The notes below the pieces were generated by a model. The model had not been told where the DNA came from, did not search any database, and saw nothing but the letters and a program-made list of their open reading frames with translations. A DNA stretch of 64,000 bases from an uncultured Acidimicrobiales bacterium (GTDB taxonomy: Bacteria > Actinomycetota > Acidimicrobiia > Acidimicrobiales > SZUA-35), in contig CALAJQ010000009.1 of NCBI GenBank assembly GCA_937922785.1, forward strand, positions 74,958 through 138,957. Reading direction: 5' to 3'. The position numbers and the translations under genes were made by a program. This document shows positions 42,553-51,587 of the stretch, piece after piece. Numbering within the stretch: the stretch's first letter is position 1; each line of letters opens with the position of its first letter.

Positions 42553-42590
42553 CAACCCCGTTTGGTCGACAACAAGACCAAACGGGGTTG
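42553..42590 (-). terminator. 15-bp perfect hairpin after acyltransferase gene
   Basis: caaccccgtttggtc (42553-42567) and gaccaaacggggttg (42576-42590) form a perfect 15-bp stem with an 8-nt loop. On the - strand it lies 25 bp downstream of the acyltransferase stop and 109 bp upstream of the pseudokinase gene start. No T-run follows on either side, so it may act as a Rho-assisted or hairpin-only terminator. Confidence 0.6.
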
Positions 42591-42614
42591 CTTGAAACTT
42601 GGCTCTACTTGGCG

Positions 42615-43955
42615 CTACTTGGCGTTAAGCGGCTTCGGGGTGGTCGGAGTCTTGATGACGCCTACCCACAGAGCGGTTACCACAACACATCCGATTGTTG
42701 CTGCTGTGATGTTTCCGCCAGCCCAAGCCTTGATTGCCCCGCTCAGTGCCAAGGCTGTGAAGAGCATCGACGCTGGGCCGCCATTCCAAGGTGTCCTTGG
42801 TGCTAGTAGTGACTTGCGCTCTACTGCAGAAACCTTAGAAACAATGCCAACAAGGATTACTGTTGATGCCAGCATCAGAGGAGCCTTCTGGAACCACCAG
42901 TCGGCAGATCCCACTGCTGCAGTTGGCAACCAACCCATTGCGTAGAACACAGCGCTGGCTGCTACTGCAGCAGTCATGTGCCAGAGGTAGACCGACATTG
43001 CGATTGCGTTTGCACCAACAACGACACTCCAAGCCTTTGCTGACTTGGTCAAGTAGTTGCTAATTGCTGGGGCGAAGACCAAGGCAGTTGCTGAGTATGC
43101 GAGGCCAAAGAGCATCAGGGCTAGCGATGGAGGGTAAGTAGGGGAGTGAACAATGCCGTCGAAGTGAACCATGGCCATTGGGTATGGTCCGACGGTTACT
43201 GCGGCCGCAGCTGCTGCCCAAGCAACACCAGCGAATGCAACGAGGTTCTTGCCAGTAGGAAGCATTCCATCTCTCCAGGCAAAGCCAGCTACTTGGAATA
43301 GCAGCCATCCAAGAACCCAGTTGAGGTGGCGGATGTTGGTGAGCGTTCCAAGAATGCCGTCAACTTCAACAAATCGAAGTGCTTCGAGCGCCAAGTAGAG
43401 GCCGATTCCGCCGCCAAGAACTAGCTTCGGCGACTTCCGGAAGGCAGGAAGAACATAAGGGGCCACTGCGGTATCGATTGCATAGTTGGAAAGGAACCAC
43501 AGTGGGATTGCTGCCGCAACTGCGCCGATACCAACGAGGTTTCCAACGCCTAATGCGAATCCGACTGCGATGATTGCAAGCCATGATCCGGCAAGTACGG
43601 CGGCCGGAGCGGTCATGCGGCGTAGGCGGGCGATAACCCAATCTTGTGGCCGGCCGTCTCGGGCGTTGTGGGAGTCAAGCGACATGGCGCTGGAGAAACC
43701 GCCAACTACAAAGAACAGTGGCATTACCTGGAAGAGCCAGCTCATCCAGCTGAGATCGACGTTGTATTCAAGAGCGTTGCCGCCAAATACTTCGCCGTTT
43801 GCGTCAAGACCGATAACGATCGCTGCCCAGTGGCCGAAGGCCACACATAACATCGCAGCGGCTCGGTAGAAGTCAACCGCTCGGTTGCGGTCCGACTTGG
43901 CTGCTGCGGCCATGTCGGAGAGTTTCGGACTAAGGGAGGTGGGGGTTGTTGTCAT
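42615..43955 (-). CDS. acyltransferase-3 family membrane protein
   Basis: 446-aa polytopic protein: NRAVDFYRAAAMLCVAFGHWAA carries the catalytic-type H (FGHW) of acyltransferase 3, WLFQVMPLFFVVGGFSSAM the next conserved span, and ten to twelve spans in total. Unlike the 13-kb acyltransferase it has no SGNH domain. Such proteins O-acylate membrane or surface glycans; substrate unknown. Codon choice is regular, with heavy gct/gca use. It precedes the sortase locus on the same strand but is separated by a terminator-like hairpin, so probably a separate unit. Confidence 0.82.
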   Translation of the reverse strand: MTTTPTSLSPKLSDMAAAAKSDRNRAVDFYRAAAMLCVAFGHWAAIVIGLDANGEVFGGNALEYNVDLSWMSWLFQVMPLFFVVGGFSSAMSLDSHNARDGRPQDWVIARLRRMTAPAAVLAGSWLAIIAVGFALGVGNLVGIGAVAAAIPLWFLSNYAIDTAVAPYVLPAFRKSPKLVLGGGIGLYLALEALRFVEVDGILGTLTNIRHLNWVLGWLLFQVAGFAWRDGMLPTGKNLVAFAGVAWAAAAAAVTVGPYPMAMVHFDGIVHSPTYPPSLALMLFGLAYSATALVFAPAISNYLTKSAKAWSVVVGANAIAMSVYLWHMTAAVAASAVFYAMGWLPTAAVGSADWWFQKAPLMLASTVILVGIVSKVSAVERKSLLAPRTPWNGGPASMLFTALALSGAIKAWAGGNITAATIGCVVVTALWVGVIKTPTTPKPLNAK

Positions 43956-43991
43956 GTACTAATTAAGCCATTCGAGAGGGCTTGGCGGACC

Positions 43992-44006
43992 TGGGGGATT
44001 CCCCCA
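43992..44006 (-). promoter_or_regulatory. 15-bp palindrome upstream of acyltransferase
   Basis: tgggggattccccca is a near-perfect palindrome with a single central base, 37 to 51 bp upstream of the acyltransferase ATG at 43955. The position suits an operator or an extended -35 overlap. Regulator unknown. Confidence 0.3.
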
Positions 44007-44251
44007 AAAGCCCTTAGGGGATCGGCAGCTTGAGTTGGGGGCTGGGTAGGTCACGCGGCCCATTTCGAGGCCAAAGCCGCGTCGATGCGCCCAATATGTC
44101 GAAGGATTCAAGCGGCGTTGGGTTGGGATGGCGGACCTACCCCAGCGCCGCACATAGGGGGTCAAGTCTCAAACCTGGCTAACTCGTGTTTTTGTGGATA
44201 ACTAGTTCTGCAGACAACAAATCTCGGCTCGTGTTACATTCAATCCCGCCC

Positions 44252-44959
44252 ATGGCTGACCGTTCTGTTTCCTCGCTTCCTGCTGATCTCCGAGCTGTCA
44301 TCTTTGACAAAGACGGGACCCTGGTGGACTTCCACGACACGTGGGATGCCGCACTTGGACGAACGCTTGAAAAGGTGCTTGGTCATGACCAAGCCGCGCA
44401 AGCGGCGGTTGCAGAAGGACTCGGATTCAACCTCGAGACTGGTGTAATCGCCGACGGTGCCCCGTTTGTGGCCGATAGCGCCGAAACGCTGTTCTCTATT
44501 ATTGAGCCCCACGCTGATGTTCATCTCTTTGAGTCAACACTTATTGCTGAAGGAGCGAATTCGGCTCGCCCCCTCCACGGCGCAACCGAGACCATCAAAG
44601 CTTTACGCACCCTCGGATTGAAGATTGGGGTCGCCACCAATGACGCAGAATCGTCCGCCATCGCCCAGCTGAACGGGCTGGGATGGAACGGGTTGTTTGA
44701 CGCCATCGTTGGATACGACAGCGGGTATCGGCCTAAGCCGAGCCCCAATATGATCCTCGGCTGTTGTGAGCAGCTCGGAGTTCAGGCCAATGAAGCTGTC
44801 ATGGTTGGCGACACTGCAACCGACATGAGGGCCGCCAGTGCCGCCGGAGTGACACCTATCGCAATAGGAGAAGATTCCGCTGCGGTATCTCTGTGTGACT
44901 ACCGCCTCGTCGAGCTGGCTGACCTAACAAAGCTGATTGGTTCCCAGCTAAAGCGCTGA
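44252..44959 (+). CDS. HAD hydrolase, phosphoglycolate-phosphatase-like
   Basis: 235-aa HAD subclass IA phosphatase. VIFDKDGTLVDF (motif I), GVATNDAESS (motif II), GYDSGYRPKPSP (motif III Lys) and MVGDTATDMRAASAAG (motif IV). The helical cap lies between motifs I and II. ATG 44252 gives the normal short N-terminus; GTG 44186 would add 22 residues without family features. Candidate substrates are phosphoglycolate or sugar phosphates. Confidence 0.85.
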   Translation: MADRSVSSLPADLRAVIFDKDGTLVDFHDTWDAALGRTLEKVLGHDQAAQAAVAEGLGFNLETGVIADGAPFVADSAETLFSIIEPHADVHLFESTLIAEGANSARPLHGATETIKALRTLGLKIGVATNDAESSAIAQLNGLGWNGLFDAIVGYDSGYRPKPSPNMILGCCEQLGVQANEAVMVGDTATDMRAASAAGVTPIAIGEDSAAVSLCDYRLVELADLTKLIGSQLKR

Positions 44960-44976
44960 GCCACTAAGTTCGGCTC

Positions 44977-45825
44977 ATGAGCGAGCCCACATCCCAGACC
45001 GACAAGAGTCTTGTCCTGGATGATCTAGATGAGAAGTTCCAGGCGTTTCAGGAGCTCCGCAAAAGTGATTCTGCGGCAGCAGCAAACATCCTGGACACCT
45101 TGGGAGCTCAAGACGATGTAGATAAAGACATAGTGCTTGAGCTTTCGTCTCGCCGTCCGCTTGGGCATCCTGAGCGTTTCCCCGAAGCCCATGCCCTGGC
45201 GGTCCGCGCTCTGGAGGTACTTGACCGGAACGGGGCCCGCGGAGTTCAGATCGCCGGGCTAGGTCCGCTTAATCCGGTTGCCGCCTTCGGCGTTCAGCAA
45301 GTGGCGCACTTCATTGTGCGCAGCTATCAGTCAACTGTTTCAGATCAGATGCTTCGTCTCTATGAGCGGCGCGAAGCTAATTGCGCAACCGATGACCCCG
45401 ACCAGTGGATGCTTACCAGGGCTCGGATTCACATGCAGCGAATCGCCCCGGGCTTCAAACGAAGTCTGTTAGGGGTGCCCGCCTTCTTGCTTGGTGGCGC
45501 AGTGATCTCCGGCGTTGCCCGGGTGGTTCAGTCATTGATTACCTCGGCTCTGGCCTCTTGGTACACACGCTTGGGTGCCGTAGTGATCATGGCCCTGATC
45601 ATCGGTGTCACTGCCTGGATCGTTCTTAGAGGAGCCGCGGTGTCTCGCCGTCGGATTAGTTTGACCATGGACACCCCGCTTGAGGCTCTTTGGGAGACTG
45701 TTGGTCGCTGCGGTAAGCCGCCCAAGGATCCGTCGAGAGTGATTGCGTTGATTGCAATCGGACTGGCGTTGCTTCCTTGGGTCTTGTTGCCGCTTGGCCT
45801 CGGCATTGGTTGGCTCACACGTTAG
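44977..45825 (+). CDS. two- to three-span membrane protein, hypothetical
   Basis: 282-aa protein. About 155 soluble, helical, charged residues (DLDEKFQAFQELRKSD..., RRPLGHPERFPEAHALAVRALEVLDRNG) precede spans near 165-185 and 196-219 and a final one at about 255-278. The soluble part has no catalytic motif I recognise. Begins 17 bp after the HAD gene and ends 9 bp before a zinc-ribbon protein, forming a tight small operon. Function unknown. Confidence 0.65.
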   Translation: MSEPTSQTDKSLVLDDLDEKFQAFQELRKSDSAAAANILDTLGAQDDVDKDIVLELSSRRPLGHPERFPEAHALAVRALEVLDRNGARGVQIAGLGPLNPVAAFGVQQVAHFIVRSYQSTVSDQMLRLYERREANCATDDPDQWMLTRARIHMQRIAPGFKRSLLGVPAFLLGGAVISGVARVVQSLITSALASWYTRLGAVVIMALIIGVTAWIVLRGAAVSRRRISLTMDTPLEALWETVGRCGKPPKDPSRVIALIAIGLALLPWVLLPLGLGIGWLTR

Positions 45826-45834
45826 CGTCGGACC

Positions 45835-46026
45835 GTGGCTGAAGAAGTTCTAGATTTTGATTGTCCCCGCTGTTCGAACTCTGTTTCGGACCGTTACTAC
45901 GGACCGTGTGAAGCCTGCCGGGAGCAACTGAGAGCCACCATGAAGCGGACAGGTGAAGCCGCCGAAGCCGCCGAATATGAGCCGAAGATGAATGTCGTGC
46001 CAAACGCAGTTGCCTCCAAGGAATAG
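45835..46026 (+). CDS. small zinc-ribbon protein, hypothetical
   Basis: 63-aa protein with CPRC and CEAC pairs 15 residues apart, a zinc-ribbon pattern, followed by an Ala/Glu-rich helical tail. GTG start at 45835. Cotranscription with the upstream membrane protein and the downstream amidase is likely from the 9- and 15-bp gaps. No known role. Confidence 0.6.
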   Translation: MAEEVLDFDCPRCSNSVSDRYYGPCEACREQLRATMKRTGEAAEAAEYEPKMNVVPNAVASKE

Positions 46027-46041
46027 GTCAGCGAATAGTCG

Positions 46042-46923
46042 ATGAATGCCGTCGAAGTTGCGCCCGGATTAGCAATCTTTCCGAGATCGGAATGGGCAGC
46101 CAAGCCGCCGACTGGACCACTGGAAAGCGAAGCATTGGAAGATGTGCGCTTTTTGCTGGTGCATCACACGGCATCTTCCAACGACTACGGCATCGACAGC
46201 GTGGCCCAAACGCTGCGAGGCTTCTATGACTTCCACACTGGAGCGGAGAAACAGTGGCCAGACATTGCTTACAACTTCCTGGTTGACCGCTTCGGCCGAG
46301 TCTTTGAAGCACGGCAGGGGAGTATTGAATCTCCTATTAAAGGAAGCGCGACCGGCGGCAGCCAAGGTTTTGGGATGTTGTGTTCGTTTGTGGGCAATCA
46401 CGCCGAACAGCCACCAAGCCCAGAAGCAGCCAAAGCCATGGGGAATCTGCTGGGTTGGCTGGCGGCGAAGTACAGCATCGACATAGCCGAAGGCGTTAGC
46501 ACCGAGTTCGCTTCAAGAGGATCGAATCGCTGGCCTGCGGGCACAACGGTTACTGCCCGAACCATCTCGGGTCACCGTGAGATGAGCCAAACCACTTGCC
46601 CTGGTGATTTTGGCTTCGCTGCAATCGACTCCGAAATCGCGCCGAGGGCCCGAGCATTTCTTGCCGAGCTTCAGCCCCCAGAAACCACTACAACCGAACC
46701 TCCCGAGACCACAACCACTGCACTGGATTCGACCCCGACCACAACAAGCAGCACAACCAGCGCTGAGGTTGCGGCCGACACATCCAGCACAACATCTGGC
46801 GGTTCCAGTCAGGAAGTCACGGTGGAGGCAGAACCGAGTGCGATTCCGACCAGCTGGTTGTTGCCAGCAGCTGCGATGGCCGCGGTAGCTGGGGCGATCG
46901 GTATCCGGCGACGCCGAATCTGA
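46042..46923 (+). CDS. peptidoglycan-recognition amidase with C-terminal membrane anchor
   Basis: 293-aa N-acetylmuramoyl-L-alanine amidase of the amidase_2/PGRP fold. IFPRSEWAAKPP opens the fold, LLVHHTASSND holds the first zinc His, DIAYNFLVDRFGRVFEARQG the Tyr and substrate strand, and ISGHREMSQTTCPG the second His and Cys. Residues about 212-260 are Thr/Ser/Glu-rich linker; 267-288 a span followed by RRRR. No N-terminal signal peptide is present: an in-frame TAG at 46036 rules out extension. How the domain reaches the wall is therefore unclear. Confidence 0.85.
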   Translation: MNAVEVAPGLAIFPRSEWAAKPPTGPLESEALEDVRFLLVHHTASSNDYGIDSVAQTLRGFYDFHTGAEKQWPDIAYNFLVDRFGRVFEARQGSIESPIKGSATGGSQGFGMLCSFVGNHAEQPPSPEAAKAMGNLLGWLAAKYSIDIAEGVSTEFASRGSNRWPAGTTVTARTISGHREMSQTTCPGDFGFAAIDSEIAPRARAFLAELQPPETTTTEPPETTTTALDSTPTTTSSTTSAEVAADTSSTTSGGSSQEVTVEAEPSAIPTSWLLPAAAMAAVAGAIGIRRRRI

Positions 46924-46938
46924 ACGGAGAATCGGCCA

Positions 46939-47055
46939 TTGACTGACATCTCGACGCGCTTCTCTCCTGTTTTGTTCTCGACCTTCCTAGGAGTACCGCA
47001 GCTGGTCAGTGATCTAACTGAACTATTTGGACCCGGGCTGGCCAGTCACATCTAG
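46939..47055 (+). CDS. possible 38-aa small protein
   Basis: TTG start at 46939 with ggaga about 8 bp upstream, encoding MTDISTRFSPVLFSTFLGVP and then QLVSDLTELFGPGLASHI. It fills the gap between the amidase and exonuclease III, overlapping the convergent xth end by 4 bp. Amphipathic rather than membrane-like. Nothing supports function beyond the open frame and ribosome-binding site. Confidence 0.25.
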   Translation: MTDISTRFSPVLFSTFLGVPQLVSDLTELFGPGLASHI

Positions 47056-47792
47056 GTAGTCAGATCTAACCAGAGCGGCGCGTGATCGCTAGTTGCATCG
47101 GCCGACCTTTCAACAACATCAACAATGGCATGAGCGGTACGGCTCGCTATCTGTGGAGTTGTCAGGATGTAGTCAAGGCGCCAGCCGCGGTTTCGGTTGA
47201 AGCTGTCGTGGGCGTAGTTCCACCATGAATAGAGGCCAGCAACTTCGCCATGGCTTTCACGAAATACATCAACCAGCCCAAGGCCGAGCAGACGGGCCAG
47301 GGCTGAGCGCTCTTCGTTGGTAAACAGGTTCCGCTTTCGGTATCGATCTGGAGCCCAAACATCAAGATCTGCCCGCGCGATGTTTAGGTCCCCGGCAACA
47401 ATCAACTGAGGATGATTAACAAGGTGGCTGCTTACCTCATTCGTAAAAGCTTGTAGCCATTCAAGCTTTGCTGCGTGTTGTGGTGTGCCAGCCTTTCGGC
47501 CATTGGGAACATAGACAGCAAGCACCGGGCCCGCCGAGGTGTCAGCGATGAGGGCTCGACCATCGCCCATGACGTCTACAACGTTTGAAATAGGCTCTCG
47601 GCTGGCGATTGCAACATGGTTGGTCTGGGTTAGGTCATAACCGGTTTGGGCGAACATTGCCCGCCCGAAGACACCCGAGGTGTCCCTCAGTTCTTGAAGA
47701 GCAACCACGTCAGGTTCACGCTGTTTCAACCATGTGTCGACCCGTTCGGATCGTGCCCGAATACCGTTGATGTTCCAAGACGCAACACGCAC
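47052..47792 (-). CDS. xth: exodeoxyribonuclease III
   Basis: 246-aa AP endonuclease/3'-exonuclease of the EEP fold. VASWNINGIRARSE (metal-binding Asn), VALQELRDT (catalytic Glu), VYVPNGRKAG, VAGDLNIARADLD and RLDYILTTP plus ATSDHAPLWLDL (Asp-His pair) are all present. Base-excision repair role. Its start diverges from aroA across 33 bp. Confidence 0.93.
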   Translation of the reverse strand: MRVASWNINGIRARSERVDTWLKQREPDVVALQELRDTSGVFGRAMFAQTGYDLTQTNHVAIASREPISNVVDVMGDGRALIADTSAGPVLAVYVPNGRKAGTPQHAAKLEWLQAFTNEVSSHLVNHPQLIVAGDLNIARADLDVWAPDRYRKRNLFTNEERSALARLLGLGLVDVFRESHGEVAGLYSWWNYAHDSFNRNRGWRLDYILTTPQIASRTAHAIVDVVERSADATSDHAPLWLDLTT

Positions 47793-47825
47793 TTTCTGAG
47801 CCTAGGGTCGGCTAGGTTGGCATGC

Positions 47826-49103
47826 GTGAATTACCCCGGATCTGAGCCAATCGAGATTGTGCCGCTCGAGAACAAGCCCGATCTAACAATCGCAATTCCC
47901 GGTTCCAAGAGTCATACGAACCGGGCTCTTATCTGTGCTGCAATGGCAGACGGGCGATCTGGGCTAGAGGGTGCGCTCTTCGCAGATGACACCGAAGCCT
48001 TGTTGTCGGCGCTGTTGACGCTGGGCTTGCGCGTGTATGCCGACTCTGCCAACTCAACGGTGACGGTCTTTGGCTGTGCGGGCAAGGTGCCGGAAGGTCC
48101 TGCTGAAGTCGACGTGCGAATGTCGGGCACCACCAGTCGGTTCGTCATACCAATGCTCGCTTTGGGTCCAGGTCCTTACCGAGTTGACGGTCACCCGGCC
48201 TTGCGGGACCGCCCGTTCGAGGATCTCACCGTCGCCCTGCGCGAGCTTGGTGCCACGATCGATTCTGACTCGCTTCCAATGGAAATCACCGGTAGAGGAC
48301 TTAAGGGCGGGAAGGTTTCAGTTCCCGGTTCGGTCAGCTCCCAGTTCCTGTCCGGCCTGCTGCTAAGCGCCCCATATATGCGAGGTGGTCTAGTTGTAGA
48401 AGTGACCGGGTCGTTAGTGTCCAAGCCTTACATCGACCTGACAATTGCGACGATGGCCCAGTTCGGCGTGGCTGTGAAGAATCACGAGTATGTGAGGTTC
48501 GAAGTCTCGCCGGGTGAATACTCTGCAAGTCGGGTGCCAATTGAACCTGACGCAAGTGCGGCTTCGTACTTTTTTGCCGCTGCTGCGATAACCGGCGGCC
48601 GCGTCCGCGTGAACGGCCTTGGCACCAACACCGTCCAGGGTGATTTGGCGTTTGTCGACATTCTTGAAGAGATGGGCGCAGAAGTAGTCAGAGGCGCCGA
48701 CTACACCGAAGTAGCGGGCACCGGATCCTTGCAAGGTGTCAAGGTGGATATGGCAAACGTGTCCGACACCGCCCAGACCTTGGCCATCGTTGCAACCTTT
48801 GCGTCCAGCCCAACGGTGATTGACGGCATCGGCTTCATTCGGCGAAAAGAGACTGACCGGATTGGTGCTGTGGTAACCGAGCTGACGCTTTTGGGAATCA
48901 GCGCCACCGAGAACGACGACGGCATGACCATTTATCCGGGTGTGCCCCAGCCCGGCATGGTGCAAACCTATGACGATCATCGGATGGCTATGAGCTTCGC
49001 TCTGCTTGGTCTTAAGCATCCAGGCATCACAATTGAGAACCCCAATTGCGTCGCAAAGACTTTCCCCAATTTCTTCGAGACGCTGGAGATGCTGGCGCGC
49101 TAG
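47826..49103 (+). CDS. aroA: 3-phosphoshikimate 1-carboxyvinyltransferase (EPSP synthase)
   Basis: 425-aa shikimate-pathway enzyme joining PEP and shikimate-3-P. IPGSKSHTNRALICAAMADG is the N-terminal motif, VDVRMSGTTSRFVIPML the PEP-binding loop, PGSVSSQFLSGLLL, EPDASAASYFFAAAAITGG, ETDRIGAVVTEL and TYDDHRMAMSFALLGL the later ones. GTG 47826 is chosen because it starts right before the first strand; the open frame reaches back to 47646 but that part overlaps the divergent exonuclease gene. Ala/Gly at the inhibitor-contact loop is not assessed. Confidence 0.95.
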   Translation: MNYPGSEPIEIVPLENKPDLTIAIPGSKSHTNRALICAAMADGRSGLEGALFADDTEALLSALLTLGLRVYADSANSTVTVFGCAGKVPEGPAEVDVRMSGTTSRFVIPMLALGPGPYRVDGHPALRDRPFEDLTVALRELGATIDSDSLPMEITGRGLKGGKVSVPGSVSSQFLSGLLLSAPYMRGGLVVEVTGSLVSKPYIDLTIATMAQFGVAVKNHEYVRFEVSPGEYSASRVPIEPDASAASYFFAAAAITGGRVRVNGLGTNTVQGDLAFVDILEEMGAEVVRGADYTEVAGTGSLQGVKVDMANVSDTAQTLAIVATFASSPTVIDGIGFIRRKETDRIGAVVTELTLLGISATENDDGMTIYPGVPQPGMVQTYDDHRMAMSFALLGLKHPGITIENPNCVAKTFPNFFETLEMLAR

Positions 49104-49112
49104 TTTGATGTT

Positions 49113-50156
49113 GTGCGAGCAGCATTACTTTCAGGTCCAAAGAACGTCGAGGTTCAAGACGTTGATGAGCCAGAGCTGATGGCTGGGTCTCTGTTGGTGG
49201 AGATCATCTACTGCGGCGTCGGTGGCTCAGACTCTGAAGCCTACGAATCAGGCTTGCTAGCCGCTCCCGCCTGGTTTGGTCATGAATGGGTCGGTCGGGT
49301 GCTTGAGGTTGGACCCGGAATCTCGGGTCACTTTCCGGGCGAACGGGTTGTAGGAGCCGTGTCGCCGCCGTGTGGAAGCTGCGACCAATGCCGTGCTGGA
49401 CTTGGCCAGTGGTGTAAATCGTCGCTAGAGATGATTCTTGGCGCCGACCCGTTGGCGTCGCCTCATGGAGCGTTCGCCGAACGGATCCGGGTGGACGCTC
49501 GGCGCGTTACTCGTATCCCCGAAGGCGTCGACAACCGAGACGCTGCACTTGCTGAACCAGCGTCAGTGGCTGCTCACGCGGTTGTTCGGTCAAACATGGC
49601 GTTGGGCGATCTAGTAGTAGTCGTAGGCGCTGGAGCGATTGGCTGTTTGCTTGTTCAGCTTGCTCGGTTAAACGGGGCTGCTCACGTTGTTGTTGTCGAG
49701 CCGGATCCGTTTCGACGTGAGCTTGCGTGTGATCTTGGAGCTACGGCGGCATTTGGGCCAGGGCCAGAAGCGGTTCAGTGGTTGGCAAAGCACGGGCACT
49801 GCCTCGGTGGTGACGTCGTGTTCTCAGCGTCGGGAGACCCCGAAGCTTTGACTTCGGCAGTGCAAGCAGCTCGACTGGGTGGCACGGTGGTGGCGGTTGG
49901 CGTGTCGGGCGATTCAGGTTCTCTTGCTTCGGCTGATCTGATTGAACGCGAAATAACTCTCCGGGCTTCGCGTGGTTATGGCATCGCTGATGTGCACCGG
50001 GCTCTAGAACTGATGGCCGGTGACCGGCTTCGGGTGAGCGGTTTGATTCAATCGGAAACGCTTGGTCTCGACGATCTTGCCCAGCACTTTGCGGCTACTG
50101 CGAAGAGCCAACCCGGACCACCCAAACACCTGGTTGCGCCCACACAAGCTAAGTAG
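49113..50156 (+). CDS. zinc-containing alcohol dehydrogenase family protein
   Basis: 347-aa MDR-family NAD(P) dehydrogenase, threonine/sorbitol-dehydrogenase-like. IIYCGVGGSDSEAYESG is the catalytic zinc loop with GHEWVGRV the His/Glu, PPCGSCDQCRAGLGQWC gives the four structural-zinc cysteines, and VVVVGAGAIGCLLVQLARL the Rossmann motif. Substrate is a secondary alcohol or sugar alcohol of unknown identity. GTG start 49113, 9 bp after aroA. Its 3' end overlaps otsA by 8 bp in the convergent direction. Confidence 0.88.
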   Translation: MRAALLSGPKNVEVQDVDEPELMAGSLLVEIIYCGVGGSDSEAYESGLLAAPAWFGHEWVGRVLEVGPGISGHFPGERVVGAVSPPCGSCDQCRAGLGQWCKSSLEMILGADPLASPHGAFAERIRVDARRVTRIPEGVDNRDAALAEPASVAAHAVVRSNMALGDLVVVVGAGAIGCLLVQLARLNGAAHVVVVEPDPFRRELACDLGATAAFGPGPEAVQWLAKHGHCLGGDVVFSASGDPEALTSAVQAARLGGTVVAVGVSGDSGSLASADLIEREITLRASRGYGIADVHRALELMAGDRLRVSGLIQSETLGLDDLAQHFAATAKSQPGPPKHLVAPTQAK

Positions 50157-51552
50157 CGTCCAACGCTGCCAAGAAAGAGCGAGCCCAAGTTACCGCGTCG
50201 TTGTGGCGCACAGTGGCCTGAAGGGCCCGCATTCGATGGCGGCCTTCAGCCGGATCCATATTTACAGCCGACATGATCGCGGCCTTTAAGCCATTCAGGT
50301 CATAGGGGTTGACGATCACCGCGTCAGTCAGTTCAGTGGCAGCACCGGCGAACTCGCTAAGCACTAGCACTCCGCTTTCATCAGGACGACTGGCCACGTA
50401 CTCCTTGGCTACAAGGTTCATTCCATCGCGAAACGGAGTCACCAACATCACATCTGCAGCCCGGTACAAAGCGAGAAGGTCTTCGAAAGGCCGGCTTTGA
50501 TGGAGATAATGGACCACTGGAAATCCGAGACGGCCGTGTGCGCCGTTTATTGCACCGACCAAGCGTTCCACCCGTTCCCGAAGATCGACGTACGCGTTGA
50601 CCTTGTCTCGCGACGGTTCGGCAACCTGAATCATCGTGGCGTCGTGGCTGCTTAGTTTCCCTTCAGCAAGAAGCTCCCCGAAGGCTCGGAGCCTCACGTC
50701 GATGCCTTTGGTGTAGTCGAGGCGATCCACTCCCAGCATGACTACTCGCGGATTGCCGAGCTGGGCTCTCAAGTCCGAAGCGCCGGTTGTAACTCCATGT
50801 TGCTTAGCTTTGTAAGCCACAGTTTCCTCGTCGATGCCGATTGGGAAAGCGCGTACTTCTATTGATCGACCATCGGCAGACAGCGCCCACTTTCCCTCCG
50901 AGCTGGCCAGACCTAGGCCAACTGCCAGCCGCGAGAAGTTCTCTGCATCATCGGGGGTTTGAAATCCGACGACGTCGTTATCTAGTAAGGCACTAGTGAT
51001 CTCGGTGCGCCATGGCAGCTGGTTGAACAACTCTGGCGGAGGAAATGGGATGTGGAGGAAGAACCCGACCCGAAGGTCCGGTCTGGTTTCACGCAGGAGT
51101 CCGGCAACTAGCTGAAGTTGATAGTCATGGATCCACACCCGAGCGTTGGGTGCTGCGGCGTCGGCGACAGCTTCAGCGAACCTGCGATTGATTAGCTTGT
51201 AGCCGTCCCACCAAGTTCGGTGGAATTCCGGTGCCCGAACCTTGTCGTGGTAGAGCGGCCAGAAGGTGCCGTTCGACATTCCGTCATAGTGCAGTTCTTT
51301 CTCGTCCTCGGTGAGGGCAACCGGGATGAGTTCCATGTTGTCGTGACGGAAGCGCTCGGTCATCTCTACACCGATGTGGCCAGTCCAACCAACCCAGGCC
51401 ACATCGTCATAGCTGGCCAACGACGGCGTCAGCGCTGCGACCAGGCCACCGGGGCTCACTCCCCAAACAAAATCAGCGGCGTTATCGGGGTCGGGGATCT
51501 GCTTGACCGGAAGCCGATTTGCCACCACGACGAGCTGGGCGCCAGGTTTCAT
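50149..51552 (-). CDS. otsA: alpha,alpha-trehalose-phosphate synthase
   Basis: 467-aa GT20 glycosyltransferase making trehalose-6-P from UDP-glucose and glucose-6-[10 protein letters not shown] and [11 protein letters not shown] open the fold; [46 protein letters not shown] (shown in parts in homologues) and [17 protein letters not shown] are donor-site motifs; [17 protein letters not shown] is the C-terminal lobe. No otsB phosphatase lies beside it; two HAD phosphatases at 33.8 and 44.3 kb are unlinked candidates. Confidence 0.94.
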   Translation of the reverse strand: MKPGAQLVVVANRLPVKQIPDPDNAADFVWGVSPGGLVAALTPSLASYDDVAWVGWTGHIGVEMTERFRHDNMELIPVALTEDEKELHYDGMSNGTFWPLYHDKVRAPEFHRTWWDGYKLINRRFAEAVADAAAPNARVWIHDYQLQLVAGLLRETRPDLRVGFFLHIPFPPPELFNQLPWRTEITSALLDNDVVGFQTPDDAENFSRLAVGLGLASSEGKWALSADGRSIEVRAFPIGIDEETVAYKAKQHGVTTGASDLRAQLGNPRVVMLGVDRLDYTKGIDVRLRAFGELLAEGKLSSHDATMIQVAEPSRDKVNAYVDLRERVERLVGAINGAHGRLGFPVVHYLHQSRPFEDLLALYRAADVMLVTPFRDGMNLVAKEYVASRPDESGVLVLSEFAGAATELTDAVIVNPYDLNGLKAAIMSAVNMDPAEGRHRMRALQATVRHNDAVTWARSFLAALDAT

Positions 51553-51587
51553 GTAGTTACATTATCCCCCATAGGCGAACTAACACA

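Noticed and set aside
48414-49019. 201-codon frame on the - strand inside aroA
   Set aside because: Antisense to conserved EPSP synthase motifs; composition is that of a shadow frame.
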